Counted from the first letter of the stretch, positions 43,874-53,090 are shown. The stretch: 64,000 nucleotides of DNA from DASZQY01 sp963843565 (GCA_963843565.1 CAWJKY010000003.1:1-64000), one strand, 5' to 3'. Program-made: numbers and translations. The notes: generated by a model not told the origin, from the sequence alone.

Positions 43874-45103
43874 ATGGATCGTTTCGAGACCGCGCGCGAC
43901 GTCGTGCAGGCCTGGCGTCCGGATGTTCCGGTCTATTGCTTCCGGCCCGAAGTGCTTGCCGCCGACGCGCGCGCCTTCATCGACGCCTTCCCCGGTCGCA
44001 CCGCCTATGCGGTCAAGACCAACGGCGAGGAGATGGTGCTCGCCACGCTCGCCGATGCGGGCATCAACTGCTTCGACGTGGCCTCACCCGGCGAGTTCGA
44101 GGCGGTGCGCGCCGTCGCGCCCAAGGCAGAGCTGCTCTACATGCACCCCGTCAAGTCGCAGACCGACATCCGCCTGGCGCTCGACAAATTCCGCGTGCGC
44201 ACGCTCTCCCTCGACCACGAGGGCGAGGTCGCCAAGATCCTGCGCATCGTGCGCGGCCTCGATCTCGACCCGGAGGAGATCACGCTGTTCGTGCGTCTGG
44301 CGGCGCGCGGGCAGGCGGCCTACGAGCTGTCCAAGAAGTTCGGCGCCTCGCCGGCCCACGGCGTCGAGCTGGTCCAGCGCATCGCCAACCTCGGCTTCAA
44401 GGTCGGCCTCTGCTTCCATGTCGGCAGCCAGATGGAGGATGCCGGCACCTACGAGCGGGCGCTCGGCACCGCCTCGTGGGTGAGGGGCCGCGCCGGCGTG
44501 CCGATCGCCCATCTCGACATCGGTGGCGGCTTCCCGGCCGCCTACGGCAGCGACCCGCGCCGCAAGCAGGCCGAGCCGCCGGACACCGGCGCGCTCATCC
44601 GCCAGATTCTCGCCGACGCCGACGAGTGGGGCTTCGGCGACGTGCCGCTCACCGCCGAGCCCGGCCGGGTGATCGTGGCGCGGTCGTTCTCGCTGATCGT
44701 GCGGGTGCTGCTGCGCAAGGGGCGGCGCATCTACATCAACGACGGCATCTGGGCGTCGCTCTCCGATTCGTGGACGGGCAAGATCACGCTGCCCGCCCGC
44801 CTGTTGCCCGACACCGCGCGGCGCGGTCGCCGCCGCCCCGGCAAGGGCGTTCACCTGACGCCCTTCCGCGTCTGCGGCGCCACGTGCGATTCCGTCGATA
44901 TCCTGTCGCGACCATTCTACCTGCCGGAGACGGTCGACACCGGCGACTGGATCGAGATCGGCCACATCGGCGCCTATTCGCTGGCGCTGCGGACGCGCTT
45001 CAACGGCTTCTACCCGGACACCTTCGTCGAGGTGGCGACGCCGTTCGAGGAAGCCGGCCCGGCCGAATCCTTCGCGGCACTCGAGACCATGGCGGCAGAG
45101 TAG
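43874..45103 (+). CDS. Type III PLP-dependent decarboxylase (ornithine/lysine decarboxylase family)
   Basis: A 409-residue alanine-racemase-fold decarboxylase. Lys48 in AYAVKTN is the PLP Schiff-base residue; a glycine-rich IGGGFP binds phosphate; CGATCDSVDIL carries the active-site Cys; and GAYSLALRTRFNGFY is the conserved ending. It probably decarboxylates ornithine or lysine to putrescine or cadaverine. Sequence alone does not settle the substrate. It stands alone with no polyamine transporter nearby. Confidence 0.88.
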   Translation: MDRFETARDVVQAWRPDVPVYCFRPEVLAADARAFIDAFPGRTAYAVKTNGEEMVLATLADAGINCFDVASPGEFEAVRAVAPKAELLYMHPVKSQTDIRLALDKFRVRTLSLDHEGEVAKILRIVRGLDLDPEEITLFVRLAARGQAAYELSKKFGASPAHGVELVQRIANLGFKVGLCFHVGSQMEDAGTYERALGTASWVRGRAGVPIAHLDIGGGFPAAYGSDPRRKQAEPPDTGALIRQILADADEWGFGDVPLTAEPGRVIVARSFSLIVRVLLRKGRRIYINDGIWASLSDSWTGKITLPARLLPDTARRGRRRPGKGVHLTPFRVCGATCDSVDILSRPFYLPETVDTGDWIEIGHIGAYSLALRTRFNGFYPDTFVEVATPFEEAGPAESFAALETMAAE

Positions 45104-45238
45104 GGGAGGCCGTCGTCCCTTCCTCCGCTCCCACTCTCCACCCTCGAATGCGAGTGATTTGCACTCGCCAATTCCGCGCTCGTAATCGGCGGCGACATGC
45201 ACTAGGTCGGGGCGCCTCCAGTTGACCCGGGGACCACG

Positions 45239-46147
45239 ATGCCGAATCGCTTGGCCGCCGCCAATCTCACCACGCTCGCCGCCATCTCGATCGGCGTCGG
45301 CCTGCTGGTGCTGGCGCTGAAATTCATTGCCTGGCGGCTGACCGGCTCGGTGGCGCTGTTTTCCGATGCGCTGGAGTCAGTGATCAACGTCGCCACGGCG
45401 ATCACGGCGCTCGCCGCCATCCGCTACGCGGCGCTGCCGGCCGACGCCAACCATCCCTACGGCCACTACAAGGTCGAATATTTCTCCTCCGTGGCCGAAG
45501 GCGTGCTGATCGTCATCGCCGCGGTCTCGATCCTGACCGCGGTGTGGTCCGATTTCGGCAACCCGCAGCCGCTCGACCAGCCGGCGGCCGGCCTTGCCGT
45601 CAACATCCTTGCCGGCGTCATCAACGGTGCCTGGTCGTTCGTGCTGATCCGCGAGGGGCGGCGGCGCAAGTCGCCGGCGCTCGCCGCCGACGGCACCCAC
45701 CTGTTCACCGACGTGCTCACCTCGGCCGGCGTCATCGTCGGCCTGGTGCTGGCGGTTCTGACCGGCTGGCTGATCCTCGACCCGCTGCTTGCCGCGCTGG
45801 TCGCGGTCAACATCCTCTATTCCGGCTGGAAGCTGGTGCGCATGTCGGTCGGCGGGCTGATGGACGAGGCGTTGCCCGGCGAGACGCTCGATCGCATCCG
45901 CGCGCTCATCAAGGAAAACGCCGCCGGCGCCATCGAGGCCCACGACCTGAAGACCCGCGCCGCCGGCCGCATGACCTTCATCGAGTTCCACCTGGTGGTG
46001 CCGGGCGCCATGCAGGTGTCCGACTCGCACGCCATCTGCGACCGCATCGAGAGGGCGCTGCGCGCCGAAGTCCGGCAGGCCCAGATCGCGATCCACGTCG
46101 AGCCCGAAGAGAAAGCCAAGCACGAAGAGGGCGTCGTGGTGGTGTGA
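45239..46147 (+). CDS. Cation diffusion facilitator (CDF) efflux protein
   Basis: A 302-residue protein with about six helices and a C-terminal cytoplasmic domain. Metal-site elements are visible: FSDALES in helix 2, HPYGHYKVEY after it, and DGTHLFTDVLTS in helix 5, with the HxxxD pattern of zinc/iron/manganese transporters. The C-terminal dimer domain ends in a His-containing IAIHVEPE strand. It should export Zn, Fe or Mn by proton exchange. Confidence 0.9.
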   Translation: MPNRLAAANLTTLAAISIGVGLLVLALKFIAWRLTGSVALFSDALESVINVATAITALAAIRYAALPADANHPYGHYKVEYFSSVAEGVLIVIAAVSILTAVWSDFGNPQPLDQPAAGLAVNILAGVINGAWSFVLIREGRRRKSPALAADGTHLFTDVLTSAGVIVGLVLAVLTGWLILDPLLAALVAVNILYSGWKLVRMSVGGLMDEALPGETLDRIRALIKENAAGAIEAHDLKTRAAGRMTFIEFHLVVPGAMQVSDSHAICDRIERALRAEVRQAQIAIHVEPEEKAKHEEGVVVV

Positions 46148-46219
46148 GGCGCCGATCGGGGACAACAGCGCAGCGTCGGCGTTGCCACCGGCACTGCGCT
46201 CTTGGCCGGGGCTGCCCGG

Positions 46220-46504
46220 CTACTTCGACTTCGGCTTCATCTTCATGGGCGGCGCCTTGCAGTCCTTGGTGGCCTTGATCTCGGCGGCGGCCTTGGTGAT
46301 CGACGGATACGACCCGGACCCAAGCATCGTGGCAAACTTGGGATTGGGCTTGAAGTCGACGACGTAGCAGAACTTCGTCTTGAGGCTCTGCTCGGCGTAG
46401 TAGGCCTTGGCTTTCATGGTCGCTGCGGACGCCGGCACGAGATAGGCCGTCGGCATGGCAAACGCCGCGACGAGGGCGGCGCTCAGCAGATACTTGTGAA
46501 TCAT
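46220..46504 (-). CDS. Small exported protein of unknown function
   Basis: A 94-residue precursor with a clear signal peptide (cleavage after ASAA, near residue 29). The mature part is about 65 residues, Lys-rich, with two cysteines (TKFCYVVDF and ATKDCKAP) that could form a disulphide. Family not recognised. GGAGCC lies before the ATG. It is convergent with the CDF gene. Confidence 0.7.
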   Translation of the reverse strand: MIHKYLLSAALVAAFAMPTAYLVPASAATMKAKAYYAEQSLKTKFCYVVDFKPNPKFATMLGSGSYPSITKAAAEIKATKDCKAPPMKMKPKSK

Positions 46505-46662
46505 GGGGTGGCTCCACGTTGGGTTTCGGCCGCTCCGCGCTGGGCGGGACCGCACCGAAATGGAGCACGCGCATGTGTGGCCAGTGTTTCTCGTCGCGGC
46601 GCCTGTGTAACCGATTGTTTCAGGGCAGGCGGCGTCCGGTTCCGCACCTGCCACCACCCGTA

Positions 46663-46694
46663 TTGACGTTGTATATACGCCGCCACTATATAGT
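46663..46694 (+). promoter_or_regulatory. Promoter and operators of the TacA/TacT-like module
   Basis: TTGACG (46663-46668) and TATATA (46687-46692), 18 bases apart, form a promoter about 35 bases before the antitoxin ATG. Two palindromes overlap it: GTATATAC (46671-46678) and ACTATATAGT (46685-46694). Ribbon-helix-helix antitoxins with their toxin bind such repeats to repress themselves. Confidence 0.7.
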
Positions 46695-46727
46695 CTGCTG
46701 ACTCCCGCAAAACCGGATCGGCCCGCA

Positions 46728-47033
46728 ATGCCTACGTCCGCCCCCAAGCCCCGGTCGCGCGACGCAGCCCGTCGCGACGCCACCATCAACCTTCGCCTGT
46801 CGGCGAAGGTGCGCGATCTGATCGATACGGCCGCCTCGGTGAGCGGGACGACGCGGACGGAGTTCGTGCTGGAAAGCGCGCGCCGCCGCGCCATCGACGT
46901 CATGCTCGATCAGCGGCTCCTCGTCCTCGATGATGCGGCATGGCGGGCGTTCAACAGCGCCCTCGATGGGCCGCCGCTGCCGAACGCGCGGCTGAAGGGC
47001 CTGATGGCGCGGAAGCCACCGTGGAAGGAATAG
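46728..47033 (+). CDS. DUF1778 ribbon-helix-helix antitoxin (TacA-like)
   Basis: A 101-residue protein: the N-terminal DATINLRLSAKVRDLIDTAA and TEFVLESA form the ribbon-helix-helix DNA-binding domain of DUF1778, and the C-terminal half (DDAAWRAFNSALDGPP) is the toxin-neutralising part. It is paired with a GNAT gene that overlaps its last codons, the TacA/TacT or AtaR/AtaT arrangement. Its promoter carries two palindromes. Confidence 0.92.
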   Translation: MPTSAPKPRSRDAARRDATINLRLSAKVRDLIDTAASVSGTTRTEFVLESARRRAIDVMLDQRLLVLDDAAWRAFNSALDGPPLPNARLKGLMARKPPWKE

Positions 47034-47521
47034 GCGGCTGCGCCCGTCCTGTTCCGATCGAAGCGGCTCACGACACATCCGCTTTCGCGTGCGGCAACGA
47101 CGCCCTCGACGATTGGCTGAAGACAACCGCGCTCAAGGCCGAAGGTCGCTCCGCGCGTACCTATGTGGTCTGCGAAGGTCACAACGTCGTCGGGTACTAC
47201 TGCCTCGCGACCGGCTCGGTCGTGCGGAGCGCCGCGCCGGGCAAGGTCCGGCGAAACGTTTCCGATCCGGTGCCGGTGATGATCGTCGGCCGTCTCGCGG
47301 TCACGGCGCGATGCAAGGGGCAGGGGGTCGGTAGCGGCATGTTGCGCGATGCGTTCCGTCGCATCCTTCAGGCGGCCGAGGCGGTCGGCTGTCGCGCAGT
47401 GCTGGTTCACGCCATCGACCAGAAGGCGGTCGACTTCTACACCGCTAACGGATTTGTCGAATTTCCGGGCGGTTCGCGGTCGCTGTTCCTGCCGCTGGAG
47501 ACGATACGCGGCGCACTTTAG
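47021..47521 (+). CDS. GNAT-family acetyltransferase toxin (TacT-like)
   Basis: About 166 residues from a GTG that overlaps the antitoxin stop by 13 bases. GNAT features are AFACGNDALDDWLKTTAL at the start, VPVMIVGRLAVTARCKGQGVG for the acetyl-CoA pyrophosphate loop, and the final VDFYTANGFVEF. Toxins of this class acetylate the amino acid on charged tRNA and stop translation. All parts look intact, so the pair is probably functional. Confidence 0.9.
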   Translation: MEGIGGCARPVPIEAAHDTSAFACGNDALDDWLKTTALKAEGRSARTYVVCEGHNVVGYYCLATGSVVRSAAPGKVRRNVSDPVPVMIVGRLAVTARCKGQGVGSGMLRDAFRRILQAAEAVGCRAVLVHAIDQKAVDFYTANGFVEFPGGSRSLFLPLETIRGAL

Positions 47522-47537
47522 GCAACACGTCCAAAAT

Positions 47538-48000
47538 ACTTATCCCCGCTCCGCCACCACCCCCCATATTGAGCGTCATCTGCGCCCGTCCGAGGGTCGT
47601 GTTTCGGTACCGACCGGCTCACGGGGCGTGGACTGCGGCGCCTGCCGGTCGGGGGTTCGGTCCCCGGCCGTCGGGAGGCTTCCGCAAGGCCCGCCCGCCG
47701 GCATTACGACCGGCCGTCACAGTCGCTGACCTTAAGGGCGGCAGGCTAGCGCCAACCCCGGGAAAACTTCCCGGCGCGCGGCGTCGTCAAGATGGGTTGC
47801 CCGCTCTTAAGGTGGGTCCGTCCGTCTGCTGCCCGGAGCGCGGGTGTCGGAGGTCCGAAGTCGCCGCGGCGGGCGCCAGGTGAGCGCCCCAAACACGCGG
47901 ACTGCCCGCACGGCATTCGCCGGGCGCCCGCCGACCCTCGGGTTTTCCCCGGGGCCTCATCTTCTCTCATACCCCGGGGCGCTGACCGCTCGCGGGAACG
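47538..48000. repeat. Hairpin-rich non-coding element, copy B
   Basis: The 600 bases between the acetyltransferase and ClC genes hold no convincing gene but repeat the layout of 4021-4539: ACTTATCCCC plus a C-rich run ending CCAT (47538-47567), a hairpin with perfect 9-bp arms (47610-47618 and 47644-47652), a GGGG-TTCGGT-CCCC hairpin (47652-47665), the identical 14-mer around GGCATTACGACC (47699-47712), a CCGGG/CCCGG hairpin, and the CCCGGGGCGCTGACC block (47972-48000). The hairpin before the TTCG loop pairs perfectly in both copies with different sequences. Function unknown. Confidence 0.6.
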
Positions 48001-48119
48001 GGAGGCCGTGTCCGGGCGAAAGGCGCGCAGAAAGGATGACGCAGGCGCCCGTCCTTGACCGCGGAACGTCAAGGGTGCAGGACACCACCGCACGTCCCCC
48101 GCGCCCAAAAAACAACTCG

Positions 48120-49937
48120 ATGACCGACACAACCGCCCCAGCGGCCGCGTCACCTAACGCTGCCGAATCCGCCGAATTCGCAGGCGAATCGCGCAATCTC
48201 AGCCTGCCGCTGCTGGTCCTGCTCGCCTTCCTGATCGGCGTGGTCGCCGCCCTCGGTGCGGTGGTCTTCCGCTTCATGATCGCGGTGGTCCACAACCTCT
48301 TCTTCCTGGGCAAGTTCGGCCTCACCTACGACGCCAACTACTTCGATCCGGCGAGCCCGTGGGGGCCGCTGCTGATCCTGGCGCCGGTGATCGGCGGGCT
48401 GATCGTGGTGTGGCTGGTGCAGACCTTCGCGCCGGAGGCCAAGGGCCACGGCGTGCCGGAAGTCATGTACGCCGTCTATCACAACAAGGGGAACGTGCGC
48501 GGCATCGTGGCCGTGGTGAAGTCGATCGCCTCGGCGATCTCGATCGGCACCGGGGCCTCGGTCGGGCGCGAGGGGCCGATCATCCAGATCGGTGCCTCGT
48601 TTGGCTCGACGCTGGCGCGCAAGCTGTCGCTTGCCCGCTGGCAGAAGATCACGCTGCTCTCGGCCGGCGCCGGTGCTGGCATCGCCGCCACCTTCAACAC
48701 GCCGCTCGGCGGCGTGCTGTTCGCCGTCGAACTGCTGCTGCCGGAAGTTTCCAACCGCACCTTCCTGCCGGTGGTCGTGGCGACCACCACCGCCACCTCG
48801 ATCGCGCGCTTCGTCTTCGGTCTGGCGCCGGCCTTCTACGTGCCCGACACCGCGCTGCCGACGACGCTGACGCTGAACCTGCTGCTGCTCGCTGCGTTCG
48901 CGATCCTGGGTGTGCTCTCCGGCGTCGCCTCGTGGGCCTTCATCCGGGTGCTGGCCTGGTGCGAGGACGTCTTTCCGAAGCTCCCCGGCAACGCCTACAC
49001 GCAGAACATCGTCGGCATGGTGCTGATCGGCGTGCTGTTCATGGCCTTCCAGTGGTGGACCGGCAATCCGCAGACCGCCGGCGTCGGCTATGCCTCCATC
49101 CAGGCGATCCTCGACGGCGGCATGACCGGCATGCTGCTGCTCCTGGCGCTGTTCGCCGGCAAACTGATCGCCACCTCGATCAGCCTCGGGTCCGGGGCCT
49201 CGGGCGGGGTGTTCTCGCCGTCGCTGTTCATCGGTGCCACGCTTGGCGGCGCGGTGGGCTCGATCGGGCTGGCGCTGTTCCCGGCCGCCGGCTTCTCGGT
49301 CATCGAGTTCGCGGTGGTCGGCATGGGGGCCATCGTCGGCGGCGCCACCGGCGCGTCGATGACGGCGATCGTCATGATTTTCGAGATGACGCGCGACTAC
49401 AACCTGATCGTGCCGCTGGTGCTGTCGGTGGCGCTGGCGACCGGGGTGCGCCGCGCGCTCATCACCGAGAACATCTACACCATCAAGCTCCGCCACCGCG
49501 GCCGGCCGATCCCGACCATCCGCCACACCAACATGTATCTGGTGCGCGAGGCGCGCGAGCTGATGAATTCGAACTTCGTCGTGCTGCCCATCGATACGCC
49601 GCTGACCGAGGCGCTGGTCGAGCTGGAGGGCCATCCCGGGCGCCACATCATCGTGTCGGACGGGCCGCGCATCGCCGGTGTCGCGCGTCTGTTCGCCGGC
49701 TCCTACACGCCGGACCGCTACGCCGGCCAGACTCTGCGCTCGGTCACCGTGGACGATTTCGTCATCGCGCCGGAGACCAACATCCTGAATTCGATCATCT
49801 CGCGCATGAACCGCCGCGGCCGCAAGCTCGCCATCGTCGTCAACCGGCCGTCGGGCGTGCCGCGGCCGGAGGACGTGGTCGGCGTCATCGCCGCCCCCGA
49901 AATCGCGGGCTCGGTGATCGCCAACCACTATTCCTGA
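48120..49937 (+). CDS. ClC-family chloride channel/transporter with CBS domains
   Basis: A 605-residue membrane protein of the ClC family. Selectivity-filter segments are visible: AKGHGVPEVM, GREGPIIQIGASFG with the gating Glu, and GSGASGGVFSPSLFIGA. The gating Glu suggests a proton-coupled exchanger, although the central Tyr was not checked. The last 150 residues form a CBS pair. ATG 48120 is preferred; the frame stays open upstream through the non-coding element but encodes Arg/Pro-rich sequence without family similarity. Confidence 0.9.
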   Translation: MTDTTAPAAASPNAAESAEFAGESRNLSLPLLVLLAFLIGVVAALGAVVFRFMIAVVHNLFFLGKFGLTYDANYFDPASPWGPLLILAPVIGGLIVVWLVQTFAPEAKGHGVPEVMYAVYHNKGNVRGIVAVVKSIASAISIGTGASVGREGPIIQIGASFGSTLARKLSLARWQKITLLSAGAGAGIAATFNTPLGGVLFAVELLLPEVSNRTFLPVVVATTTATSIARFVFGLAPAFYVPDTALPTTLTLNLLLLAAFAILGVLSGVASWAFIRVLAWCEDVFPKLPGNAYTQNIVGMVLIGVLFMAFQWWTGNPQTAGVGYASIQAILDGGMTGMLLLLALFAGKLIATSISLGSGASGGVFSPSLFIGATLGGAVGSIGLALFPAAGFSVIEFAVVGMGAIVGGATGASMTAIVMIFEMTRDYNLIVPLVLSVALATGVRRALITENIYTIKLRHRGRPIPTIRHTNMYLVREARELMNSNFVVLPIDTPLTEALVELEGHPGRHIIVSDGPRIAGVARLFAGSYTPDRYAGQTLRSVTVDDFVIAPETNILNSIISRMNRRGRKLAIVVNRPSGVPRPEDVVGVIAAPEIAGSVIANHYS

Positions 49938-50854
49938 GGGCGGCGGCGGAGCCGCGCGAACGGCCGCCCGTCGATCGCGGCGAGGCCGAGGGCGATCGCC
50001 GCCATGCCGGCGAAGTGGTTCGCCGACAGCCGTTCGCCGAGGATGAGCGCGCCGAGCAGGATCGCCGCGACCGGGATCAGCAGCGTCACCAGCATCAGGT
50101 TGACCGAGCCGGCGGTCGCGAGGATCCGGTAGTAGATGACGTAGGCGAGTGCCGTCGACAGCAGCCCGAGCGCGACGAGTGCGCCGAGCACGGGCGCCGC
50201 GGGGAGCGCGTCGGTCCACGGCCGGTCGATGACCAGCGCGAGCGGGATCATCATCGCGGCGGAGGCGAACATCTGGCCGGTGGCGGTGGCGAGCGGCGCC
50301 AGTCCCTGCCGCGAGAAGCGCCGGCCGAAGACGACCGAGAAGGCGTAGCTCAGCGACGCGGCGACCACCGCGAGTTCGGCGAGAAGATGTGTGCCGGCGT
50401 GGCCGAGCGCATCCCCGCCGATCATTGCCGTCACGCCGAGGAAGCCGACGACGATCCCGCCGACGCGCAGCGGCGTCATGCGTTCGTCGTCGGTCAGCCA
50501 GTGGGCGACCAGTACGGTGAACATCGGCGTGGTGGCGTTGAGGATCGAGGCCAGCCCGCTGGCGATCTGGCTCTGGCCCCAGACGATCAGGCTGAACGGG
50601 ATGACGTTGTTGAGGAACCCCATGATGGCGAAGGCTCGCCAGGTTCCGCCGTCGCGGGGCAGCCTGCCGCCGGTCGCCTTGAGCGCGATCAGGAGTAACA
50701 GCCCGCCCAGCGTCACCCGCACGGCCACGATGGTGAAGGGCGGCAGGGCGGCGACGGCGACCGCGTTGAAGAAGAACGAGCCGCCCCACAGCGTGGCGAG
50801 CGCGACGAGCAGCGCCCACTCAAGGGGCGTCATGGTGCGGTTGATGGCGGGCAT
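49928..50854 (-). CDS. EamA/DMT-family transporter
   Basis: A 308-residue protein with ten hydrophobic helices in two EamA halves (LWGGSFFFNAVAV in the first, LSTALAYVIYYRILATAGS in the second). Such proteins usually export amino acids or metabolites; substrate unknown. ATG 50854 is preferred over an in-frame codon 22 residues upstream. Its 3' end overlaps the convergent ClC gene by ten bases. Confidence 0.88.
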   Translation of the reverse strand: MPAINRTMTPLEWALLVALATLWGGSFFFNAVAVAALPPFTIVAVRVTLGGLLLLIALKATGGRLPRDGGTWRAFAIMGFLNNVIPFSLIVWGQSQIASGLASILNATTPMFTVLVAHWLTDDERMTPLRVGGIVVGFLGVTAMIGGDALGHAGTHLLAELAVVAASLSYAFSVVFGRRFSRQGLAPLATATGQMFASAAMMIPLALVIDRPWTDALPAAPVLGALVALGLLSTALAYVIYYRILATAGSVNLMLVTLLIPVAAILLGALILGERLSANHFAGMAAIALGLAAIDGRPFARLRRRPQE

Positions 50855-50994
50855 GGGCGTTGGGCTCACGTGCGGTGGGGCGTCGGACCATGGCTTAGCC
50901 GGTGTCAGGGCCGCCGGCATTCCGATTCGTGCAAGCTGGCCACGCTCCGGAAATCCACAGGTTGTCTACAGGGCGCTACGGGCCGGCGCCCGCA

Positions 50995-51024
50995 AGTCGT
51001 AGCCGAGTGTGGCAGTTCTGCATC
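50995..51024 (+). repeat. 30-bp leader box, copy 1
   Basis: A 30-bp box ending in CAGTTCTGCATC is shared, 26 of 30 positions, with 53061-53090. Each copy lies 197-203 bases before the ends of the leaders of two paralogous surface-protein genes. The surrounding 300 bp (50921-51220) contain no gene; a GCTGTGAGTTRTC motif occurs twice. It may be a regulator site or the start of a shared untranslated leader. Confidence 0.55.
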
Positions 51025-51220
51025 ATGTTTAACCGCCTGAATTTCCGCCTGAATTCCTGCTGACCGCCTTTCGCTTCCGCTGTGAGTTGTCAACGCGCTT
51101 GCCTGCGCGGGATGGGTGCTGTGAGTTATCCACAGATGCGGCCATTTAGTCGGGGGCGGGGTCGACTGGTCCACCGGGCGTCGGAAACGCGCGCGGCGGG
51201 ACGTTTGACGTGAACGGATA

Positions 51221-53026
51221 ATGGCCGGGGCGCTGGGACGGGACACCTGGAAGCTGCTTCGTTGTGCCGTCGTGGCCCTGGTCGCGGTGGTCGGCGTGTT
51301 TTCGCTGGGCAGCGCCGCGCAGGCCCAGAGCTGGACCGTGACCAAGACGGCCAGCCCGACGACCTACTCGCACGTCGGCGACCTGATTCACTACACGTAC
51401 GCCATCCAGGACATCGCCTCCGGGGCCCCCAACCAGACGATCACGTCGATTGTCGACAACAAGGCCACCGTCAATTGTCCGTCCGGATTTATCGTGCCGG
51501 CGCTCGGGCCGCCGCTCATCTGCAATGCGACCTACGCGATCACGGCCGCCGACATCGCCGCCGGCAGTGTGACCAACACCGTCGAGGTCATCGGGAAGAG
51601 CTGCGTTGAGTGCGACGAGGACGTCACCGACAACGAGACGGTGACTTATGTCCCGCCGCCCGACTGGACGCTCACCAAGGCCCCGAGCCCCGCCACCTAC
51701 ACCGCGGCCGGTCAATCGATCGCCTACAGTTACGTGCTCACCAACACCGGCAGCCAGTCGATCTCGGCGATCACGCTCACCGACGACAAGGTCTCGAACG
51801 TCTCGTGCCCCGCCACGACCCTGGCGGTCGGCGCCCAGATGACCTGCACCGGCACCTACACCACCACCGACGCCGACCTTGTCGCGGGAAGCGTCACCAA
51901 CACCGCGATCGCCCATGGCGTCCCGGCAAGCGGCACGCTCGCCGACGTCAGCGCCCAGGCGACCATCACCGGCCAGCGGCAGAGCATCGGCATCCCGCCG
52001 TTCCTCCACGATCGCATCATCGCCATCCTGCACGATGAGCCGGATCGTCCGCGATTCATTCGGCGCATGCCCGGCACGCTGTGGGGGAACCCGGACCAGA
52101 AGCCGGTCGTCCATGCGATGTACTTCAACGACCCGGTCGACATCAGCGCCAACGGCAACAACTCGGCGGGGGAGGTTGCGATCGCCACCAGTCTCCAGCA
52201 GTTGCTGGCCTATTCCGGGACCGCCGATCGTGGCGGTGTCGCCGGGGCCTCCGCGGTCGACCCGGCCGTCCAGGACAATCCGGTCGATATCTGGACTGAG
52301 GCGCACTACGCGTTCGGGACCAGCGCCAGGAATTTCCGCTTTGCCTCCTGGTATCTGGGCGCCGACTACCTGGTCCGGCCGAGCGTGATGCTCGGCGTGC
52401 TGAGCCAGGTCGACTGGACCAAGGAAACCCTGACCAATATCTCCGCGACGGGCGAGGGCACCGGGTGGATGGTCGGGCCCTATGCATCGGTGCATCTGGC
52501 GCCCAACCTCTATCTCGACGGACGATTTGCGTGGGGCCAGTCGGACAACACCATCGCCGGGACGGGCGGCACCGACGAGTTCAGCACCGACCGCTTCCTG
52601 GCGCGCGTGAACCTGACGGGCAACTGGCAGCGCGGCGACTGGCGGGTGACGCCGAGTGCGGCGCTGGCCTACCTCACCGAGAACCAGCACGCCTACACCG
52701 ACGCCGGCGGGGCGGCGGTGGCGGCGCAGAGTGTGGCGGTCGGGCGGCTGAGCGCCGGACCGGAGGTCGCCAAGCGGTTCATCATGGAAGACGGAACCGT
52801 CGTGGAGCCCATGGCGAGCGTCATGTTCGACTGGGATTTTGCCAAGAGCGGCCAGACGTCGGGCGCCAGCACTGCGCCGGATCTCGCCGGATCGGCCACG
52901 CTCGCGGTGATGGCGACCAAGCCGAGCGGCGTCAGCATGCGGGCGACGGCGAAGTACGACGGCATCGGTGCCGCTGACTACCAGACCTTCGGCCTCCAGT
53001 TCTGGCTGTCCGTCCCCCTGAACTAG
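51221..53026 (+). CDS. Exported repeat protein with C-terminal outer-membrane beta-barrel (paralogue 1)
   Basis: A 601-residue precursor with a long signal peptide (about 1-36). Two DUF11/DUF7507-like immunoglobulin-type repeats follow (residues 38-130 and 150-235), each opening with TKxxSPxTY and containing an AGSVTNT element. A linker with LHDEPDRPRFIRRM leads to an autotransporter-like barrel (about 310-601) rich in alternating aromatic strands. It is probably a surface adhesin or envelope protein. The last residue is Asn, not the usual aromatic. It is a tandem paralogue of the next gene. Confidence 0.8.
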   Translation: MAGALGRDTWKLLRCAVVALVAVVGVFSLGSAAQAQSWTVTKTASPTTYSHVGDLIHYTYAIQDIASGAPNQTITSIVDNKATVNCPSGFIVPALGPPLICNATYAITAADIAAGSVTNTVEVIGKSCVECDEDVTDNETVTYVPPPDWTLTKAPSPATYTAAGQSIAYSYVLTNTGSQSISAITLTDDKVSNVSCPATTLAVGAQMTCTGTYTTTDADLVAGSVTNTAIAHGVPASGTLADVSAQATITGQRQSIGIPPFLHDRIIAILHDEPDRPRFIRRMPGTLWGNPDQKPVVHAMYFNDPVDISANGNNSAGEVAIATSLQQLLAYSGTADRGGVAGASAVDPAVQDNPVDIWTEAHYAFGTSARNFRFASWYLGADYLVRPSVMLGVLSQVDWTKETLTNISATGEGTGWMVGPYASVHLAPNLYLDGRFAWGQSDNTIAGTGGTDEFSTDRFLARVNLTGNWQRGDWRVTPSAALAYLTENQHAYTDAGGAAVAAQSVAVGRLSAGPEVAKRFIMEDGTVVEPMASVMFDWDFAKSGQTSGASTAPDLAGSATLAVMATKPSGVSMRATAKYDGIGAADYQTFGLQFWLSVPLN

Positions 53027-53060
53027 CCTGCTACCGAGGGTGGTTTTTGGCTCGGCGTAT

Positions 53061-53090
53061 AGTCGCGGTCGAGTGTGACAGTTCTGCATC
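53061..53090 (+). repeat. 30-bp leader box, copy 2
   Basis: Second copy of the box at 50995-51024, with four substitutions. A further shared GATGCGGCCAT and a GTTTGA-N2-TGAACGG segment follow in both leaders in the same order, so the gene and about 230 bp of leader were duplicated together. No gene is seen in 53027-53292. Confidence 0.55.

Noticed and set aside
47569..48119. Short frames and an upstream extension of the ClC gene through the second element
   Set aside because: The residues are Arg/Pro-rich without family similarity; the ClC protein starts normally at 48120.
51126..51134. A perfect DnaA box TTATCCACA, with another copy reversed at 43767-43775
   Set aside because: Two isolated boxes 7 kb apart, with no cluster, no AT-rich unwinding region and no dnaA, hemE or parAB nearby, do not indicate an origin.
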